Shown here in pieces: positions 60,601-64,000 of a stretch of 64,000 bases of DNA (position 1 is its first letter; each line of letters opens with the position of its first letter). A program made the position numbers and the translations under genes. The notes below the pieces were generated by a model. The model ran no database searches. It saw nothing but the letters and a program-made list of their open reading frames with translations, and was not told the DNA's origin. This stretch comes from Litoribacillus peritrichatus (GTDB lineage Bacteria; Pseudomonadota; Gammaproteobacteria; Pseudomonadales; Litoribrevibacteraceae): the NCBI RefSeq assembly GCF_039537985.1, contig NZ_BAABBN010000007.1, forward strand, positions 372,001 through 436,000, given 5' to 3'.

Positions 60601-60879
60601 ATGTATCTCCGATTATTTTTTATATTTATTGGTCGTTGATTTGTCCGTATGAAGAAAGGCGTTTTAGAGGAGTAATCCGTCACCTTTCAGCACTGCGCTT
60701 TTAAAACTAGCAAGGACTTGAAACGGAGATAGGTCTCAAATTTCCAGAAACAGTCCGATGTGTCCTGGGGTGTTTTTGTGTCGTGTTTGATCAATAGAAA
60801 ATGTGAACTGGTCGAATAATGAACAGGAAGGTGCTTAGAGAGGATTTTAATTTCAATTGAAGAGTTTCTAATCAACCGT
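60601..60879. other. region between the S15 gene and cytochrome c5 promoter
   Basis: About 280 bases with no convincing gene or repeat. It holds the promoter of the - strand hydrolase, which I could not place. Confidence 0.45.
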
Positions 60880-60908
60880 TTGGTCTTTGTGGGTATAGCG
60901 GGTATAAT
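60880..60908 (+). promoter_or_regulatory. promoter of cytochrome c5 gene
   Basis: TTGGTC (60880-60885) and TATAAT (60903-60908) are spaced by 17 bases. The -10 box is a perfect consensus, and the -35 box matches at three positions. The ATG is about 80 bases downstream. Confidence 0.6.
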
Positions 60909-60986
60909 CGCGCGATAAAATTTTAAGAGTAGGCTGAATTCTCAAAGGAATGAAGTCCTGATTAGCTGATAACAGAGGTTCAAAAC

Positions 60987-61409
60987 ATGATTAAAGCCAT
61001 TCGTTCGGCCGTTGTATTTGTTGCGGGATTGATGCTGACAGCAACAGCTGTTGCAGGTTCAAACAGTGTTGAAGCAATTAGTGAGCGACTGAAGCCAGTT
61101 GGTTCTGTATGTATTCAAGGCGAAGAATGTGCCGCTGCTTCTGGTGCGGCTGCGTCTGCATCTTCAGGCCCTCGTTCTGGTGAAGATATTGTGGGTTCAT
61201 ACTGTGGCGCTTGTCATAACGTGGGTGTATTAGGTGCGCCGAAATCCGGTAACGATGCCGATTGGGCTCCACGCATGGCACAAGGTTTTGACACTGTGTT
61301 GGCGAACGCGATTAACGGTTTGAACGCGATGCCGCCTCGTGGTACCTGTGGCGACTGTACTGATGAAGAAATGAGTGCGGCGATTAAATTCATGTCTAAC
61401 GCGGAATAA
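60987..61409 (+). CDS. cytochrome c5 family protein
   Basis: The 140-residue precursor has a signal peptide cleaved near AVAGS (about residue 23) and one haem site, YCGACHNVGVLGAPKSG near residue 72, with MPPRG near 112 for the sixth ligand. An Ala/Ser-rich linker precedes the domain, and a Cys pair (GTCGDC) is typical of cytochrome c5. It is a periplasmic electron carrier. It is a candidate acceptor for PuuD, but that is inference. Confidence 0.92.
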   Translation: MIKAIRSAVVFVAGLMLTATAVAGSNSVEAISERLKPVGSVCIQGEECAAASGAAASASSGPRSGEDIVGSYCGACHNVGVLGAPKSGNDADWAPRMAQGFDTVLANAINGLNAMPPRGTCGDCTDEEMSAAIKFMSNAE

Positions 61410-61445
61410 TCGCGTTTTAGTACATTGCCTGTTCTAACAGGAAAG

Positions 61446-61474
61446 AAAAGGTGAGAGGTTTCTCGCCTTTTTTT
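61446..61474 (+). terminator. intrinsic terminator after cytochrome c5
   Basis: AAAAGGTGAGA pairs with TCTCGCCTTTT around GGTT with one T-G wobble pair, followed by T. It lies 37 bases after the stop. Confidence 0.85.
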
Positions 61475-61492
61475 ATGCCCAGAAAATCACTG

Positions 61493-61512
61493 AGCTCACG
61501 GTTTTGTGAGCT
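61493..61512. repeat. second hairpin after cytochrome c5
   Basis: AGCTCAC (61493-61499) and GTGAGCT (61506-61512) form a perfect 7-bp stem around GGTTTT. It has no strong T-run and could be a protein site. Confidence 0.45.
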
Positions 61513-61514
61513 AT

Positions 61515-61548
61515 ATTTACAGATACTTAAAATTTACAGATATTCAAA
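61515..61548. repeat. tandem 17-bp direct repeat upstream of the GGDEF-EAL gene
   Basis: ATTTACAGATACTTAAA is followed directly by ATTTACAGATATTCAAA, differing at two positions. It lies about 250 bases before the GGDEF-EAL gene and could be a pair of regulator sites. The rest of 61549-61799 shows no gene. Confidence 0.6.
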
Positions 61549-61799
61549 TATTCATATTCCGTTTGGCTGATAAGCCCTTTCGGTTTTCTGTGACTGATTA
61601 ATTTCTTTCTGTGTTTAAATCAAAGTTATTCGTGTCTTTGTCGATATCATTAAGATGAATTATGGGCGAACTCATATTTGATATGGTATGTTGTTTTGGG
61701 TGTGCTACAGATGGCCATGGTTCTAGTGTAGAAAAACATTCTGAGAGGTTGGGTGATCGGTCCTGCTGTTTGTGTCTTTTCATTGGATATTAAGAAGTA

Positions 61800-64000
61800 A
61801 TGCATCCACAACGTGATAGTTCAAAATTTGTCAGTTTAAAATTTCAGGTGGCCAGCTCGTTTGCCTTGGTTGCTTCTCTTATTGTATTGATGTTTGCCGT
61901 CGTTATTTATGTTTGGTCTTCGGATCGCTTCGATCGTTATCTGAACACAGAATTTGTGAAATACGAGACCAATTTTCAACAGTTGGTTTCCATGACCAGT
62001 GACGGTCTGGTGGATGTAGCGGATCAGATTATGTTGCTGGCCAATGCTTCATTTGCCCAAAAAAACCTGACAGCTCCGGATAATTTGCCTTTTGACTTAG
62101 CCTCATCGGAACCTACCTTAGCTGAAGTTATTTCAGCGGTGGATTTGCACTGGGAAAACCTGAATTTATTTGGTCAGATTGATGCCATCTTGCTACTGGA
62201 TGATCGTGCTCAGGTGCTGACTAAAAAAGGGCAGATCAGTATGACGCCGGTGACGGAGCTGATGGATTGGGTGCCTCAGAAAAGTCGGCCGGAATCTTTA
62301 ATTTATTGTTCTGACGACTGTCGAATATATCTCGGCGTTCCTCTGTTATTGGCCAATGGCGAGCATTATGTCATGGTGATTGCTCAGTCGATATCGGATG
62401 TGGTGGCGACCATGAGCCGCTCGTTTAATGCGGAACTGGCTTTGGCGGTTGTGAATAAGGAAGCCAGCTTTTTGGGTCGTCTGGCGAATTGGAATGTGGG
62501 GTTGATGTCTGCAACCAGTCAGGTTTTGTCGAATGAAGTTCTGACGGCGGCAAATCGCAGTTATAGCCTTAAACAATTGTTGTCTCAGGGTCAGCAAATT
62601 CTTTTGGAAGACAAAGCCTGGGCGCTTTGGGGGCTGGAAATCAGTTCTCAGGGGGATGTGTTGCTGGTGGCGTCTGACCTTACGGCGGAGCAGAAAAGCA
62701 ATCGTAGCCTGATGATGTTTGCGTTGTTTTTTGCTCTGTTTGCCGGTTGTTTTTCTGTGGTGGTGGGGGTTGTGCTGTTGTGGCGGCCAGTGAAGCGAAT
62801 TGCATTGCACAGTGAAACCTTGCCGTTATTGGCGGAAGGCGAATATGAACTGGTTCGTAATCGGCTGAGGCCGGATCATGGTGGTTATCATAACGAGGTT
62901 GATCAGCTTGACATAGTGACAGTTGAGTTGTCCCGTAAGTTAGAGTTTCTGAGTCGTGAAGTGGAACTTCGGACGGGAGAGCTGGAGCGGTTGGCGATGT
63001 ACGACACACTCACCCACCTCCCTAATCGTTCGCTTTACGTGCATGAGCTGCGCGAAGCCATATCTGAACTGAAAGAGCATCCAGGGGAGTCCATAGGTTT
63101 ATTGTTTTTGGATTTAGATGCGTTTAAGCGAATCAACGAAACCTTGGGGCATATGGCGGGTGACAGCCTTTTGGTGCAAACCTCCCGACGCTTGAAACAG
63201 CTTTTGTCGGAGCAGGATACCCTGTGCAGGCTGGGCGGTGATGAATTTGCCATTATTACTCGCCACTTAAACGACCAGGATGATATTCATACGTTGCTTA
63301 ATAGTATCTTGTCTGAATTCCGAAAGCCGATTGAAGTTGATAAGCGTTTACTTACAGTAACAGCCAGTATTGGTGTGGTCTTCTGCAGCGATGAGAACGC
63401 ATCTCCTGAGAATTTGACCCGACAAGCGGACATGGCAATGTACGCAGCGAAAGACGTGGGAAAAAACAGTTTCCACTTTTTCAATGATCAGATGTTGATT
63501 GATATCTCTAAGGCGCTGGAGCTTGAGTCTGAACTTCAGACTGCGTTGGATCAGGAACAATTCTGTTTGTTCCTGCAGCCCAAATTTGATCTGGTGACTG
63601 GCGTGTTGGATAGCTTTGAAGCGCTGGTTCGTTGGCGTCATCCGGAGAAAGGAATGATCATGCCGAACCACTTTATTCCCCAGATGGAGGAAGGCGAGCT
63701 GATTTTCCAGTTAGGCCGGTGGGTGATCAGTCATGGCTTGAATATCATCAAGGGTTTGGAAAAATCCGGCTTGGGCAAATACAAACTGGCGGTGAATTTG
63801 TCGGCTCGTCAATTTTGTGATGATAAGTTGGTGGATTACCTGAAAGACTGTTTGAGCGATATTTCCGGAGATCGGTTGGAGCTGGAAATTACTGAAAACG
63901 TGTTGATCCATAGCAGTGGTTTGGCGGCGTCTGTCATGAAACAGGCGAATGAGCTGGGGGTAACTGTGGCCCTGGATGACTTTGGCACGGGCTATTCGTC
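61800..64000 (+). CDS. GGDEF-EAL membrane protein (3' end outside window)
   Basis: The frame opens at ATG 61800 and runs to the end of the window, giving 733 visible residues. Two transmembrane segments (about 22-44 and 303-327) bracket a periplasmic sensor domain. A short coiled coil leads to a GGDEF domain with CRLGGDEF near residue 478 and an EAL domain with FEALVRW near 606, NLSARQ, EITEN and DDFGTGYS. The cyclase motif is intact. The I-site position reads SEQD, so product inhibition is probably lost. The EAL motifs visible are intact, so it may also be an active phosphodiesterase. Confidence 0.93.
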   Translation, partial: MHPQRDSSKFVSLKFQVASSFALVASLIVLMFAVVIYVWSSDRFDRYLNTEFVKYETNFQQLVSMTSDGLVDVADQIMLLANASFAQKNLTAPDNLPFDLASSEPTLAEVISAVDLHWENLNLFGQIDAILLLDDRAQVLTKKGQISMTPVTELMDWVPQKSRPESLIYCSDDCRIYLGVPLLLANGEHYVMVIAQSISDVVATMSRSFNAELALAVVNKEASFLGRLANWNVGLMSATSQVLSNEVLTAANRSYSLKQLLSQGQQILLEDKAWALWGLEISSQGDVLLVASDLTAEQKSNRSLMMFALFFALFAGCFSVVVGVVLLWRPVKRIALHSETLPLLAEGEYELVRNRLRPDHGGYHNEVDQLDIVTVELSRKLEFLSREVELRTGELERLAMYDTLTHLPNRSLYVHELREAISELKEHPGESIGLLFLDLDAFKRINETLGHMAGDSLLVQTSRRLKQLLSEQDTLCRLGGDEFAIITRHLNDQDDIHTLLNSILSEFRKPIEVDKRLLTVTASIGVVFCSDENASPENLTRQADMAMYAAKDVGKNSFHFFNDQMLIDISKALELESELQTALDQEQFCLFLQPKFDLVTGVLDSFEALVRWRHPEKGMIMPNHFIPQMEEGELIFQLGRWVISHGLNIIKGLEKSGLGKYKLAVNLSARQFCDDKLVDYLKDCLSDISGDRLELEITENVLIHSSGLAASVMKQANELGVTVALDDFGTGYS

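Noticed and set aside
60687..60875. - strand 62-residue frame before cytochrome c5
   Set aside because: No ribosome site, no recognisable domain and an A/T-rich sequence.
61598..61783. - strand 61-residue frame before the GGDEF-EAL gene
   Set aside because: It occupies the probable promoter region of the + strand gene and shows no coding signal.

Overview
The window is a chromosomal stretch of a gammaproteobacterium with moderate G+C by eye, probably a marine or aquatic member of the Oceanospirillales or a related order. The evidence is the gammaproteobacterial neighbourhood pckA, hslO, hslR, yrfG, nudE; the divergent rpiA/ilvA pair; an outer-membrane Tsx-like channel; YfaZ and YaeH (DUF3461) homologues; and a membrane-bound cytochrome c urate oxidase. 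I cannot name genus or species. No phage, intact insertion sequence or CRISPR array is present.

Region 1-13.3 kb holds housekeeping and transport genes: the 3' part of a DEAD-box RNA helicase (deaD), an outer-membrane YfaZ protein, DUF3461, a MEST-like alpha/beta hydrolase whose 3' end overlaps a convergent fatty acid desaturase, a META-domain lipoprotein, a thioesterase, and a run of exporters (LysE/RhtB, MFS, EamA, AzlCD) with an AraC-family regulator. Region 13.5-17.4 kb has a cytochrome b561-yceI pair, gpt, a type II toxin-antitoxin module flanked by an IS110 transposase remnant and by a divergent small ORF, and a secreted LigE-type ATP-dependent DNA ligase.

Region 17.6-44.5 kb is the core of the window, a nearly complete purine uptake and catabolism system. 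It contains an 8-oxoguanine/guanine-type deaminase, a RutR-like TetR regulator, a Tsx-like outer-membrane nucleoside channel and a BMP-type nucleoside ABC transporter (binding protein, two permeases, double ATPase). Divergent from these, a long + strand operon encodes xdhABC, allantoicase, OHCU decarboxylase (uraD), hydroxyisourate hydrolase (uraH), ureidoglycolate lyase (allA), guanine deaminase and PuuD urate oxidase. Uracil phosphoribosyltransferase, an NCS2 permease and the PuuE allantoinase follow. Together these take guanine or xanthine through urate, 5-hydroxyisourate, OHCU and S-allantoin to allantoate, ureidoglycolate, glyoxylate and urea. RutR-like palindromes lie in the 550-base divergent promoter region. 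Inside this block are two unrelated items: a 466-residue protein with a PilZ-like N-terminus and an NAD(P)-binding reductase-like C-terminus, and a membrane receptor with degenerate GGDEF and EAL domains.

Region 44.5-64 kb has a secreted hydrolase, a PilZ protein, the pckA/hslO/hslR/yrfG/nudE group, a PHA synthase-like protein, rpiA, ilvA, DUF1244, tRNA-Arg(CCG), a periplasmic solute-binding protein, a 7TMR-DISM diguanylate cyclase, a GNAT acetyltransferase, an S15-type peptidase/esterase, cytochrome c5 and, cut by the window end, a GGDEF-EAL protein.

The signals most worth following are a palindromic intergenic repeat with two copies (4826-4990 and 38490-38622), one of which appears to supply the stop codon of the unknown 466-residue protein; a candidate small RNA at 19207-19278; an array of AAGAC/GTCTT half-sites shared by the toxin-antitoxin promoter and a divergent 42-residue ORF; the predicted RutR-type operators; and the degenerate EAL receptor.
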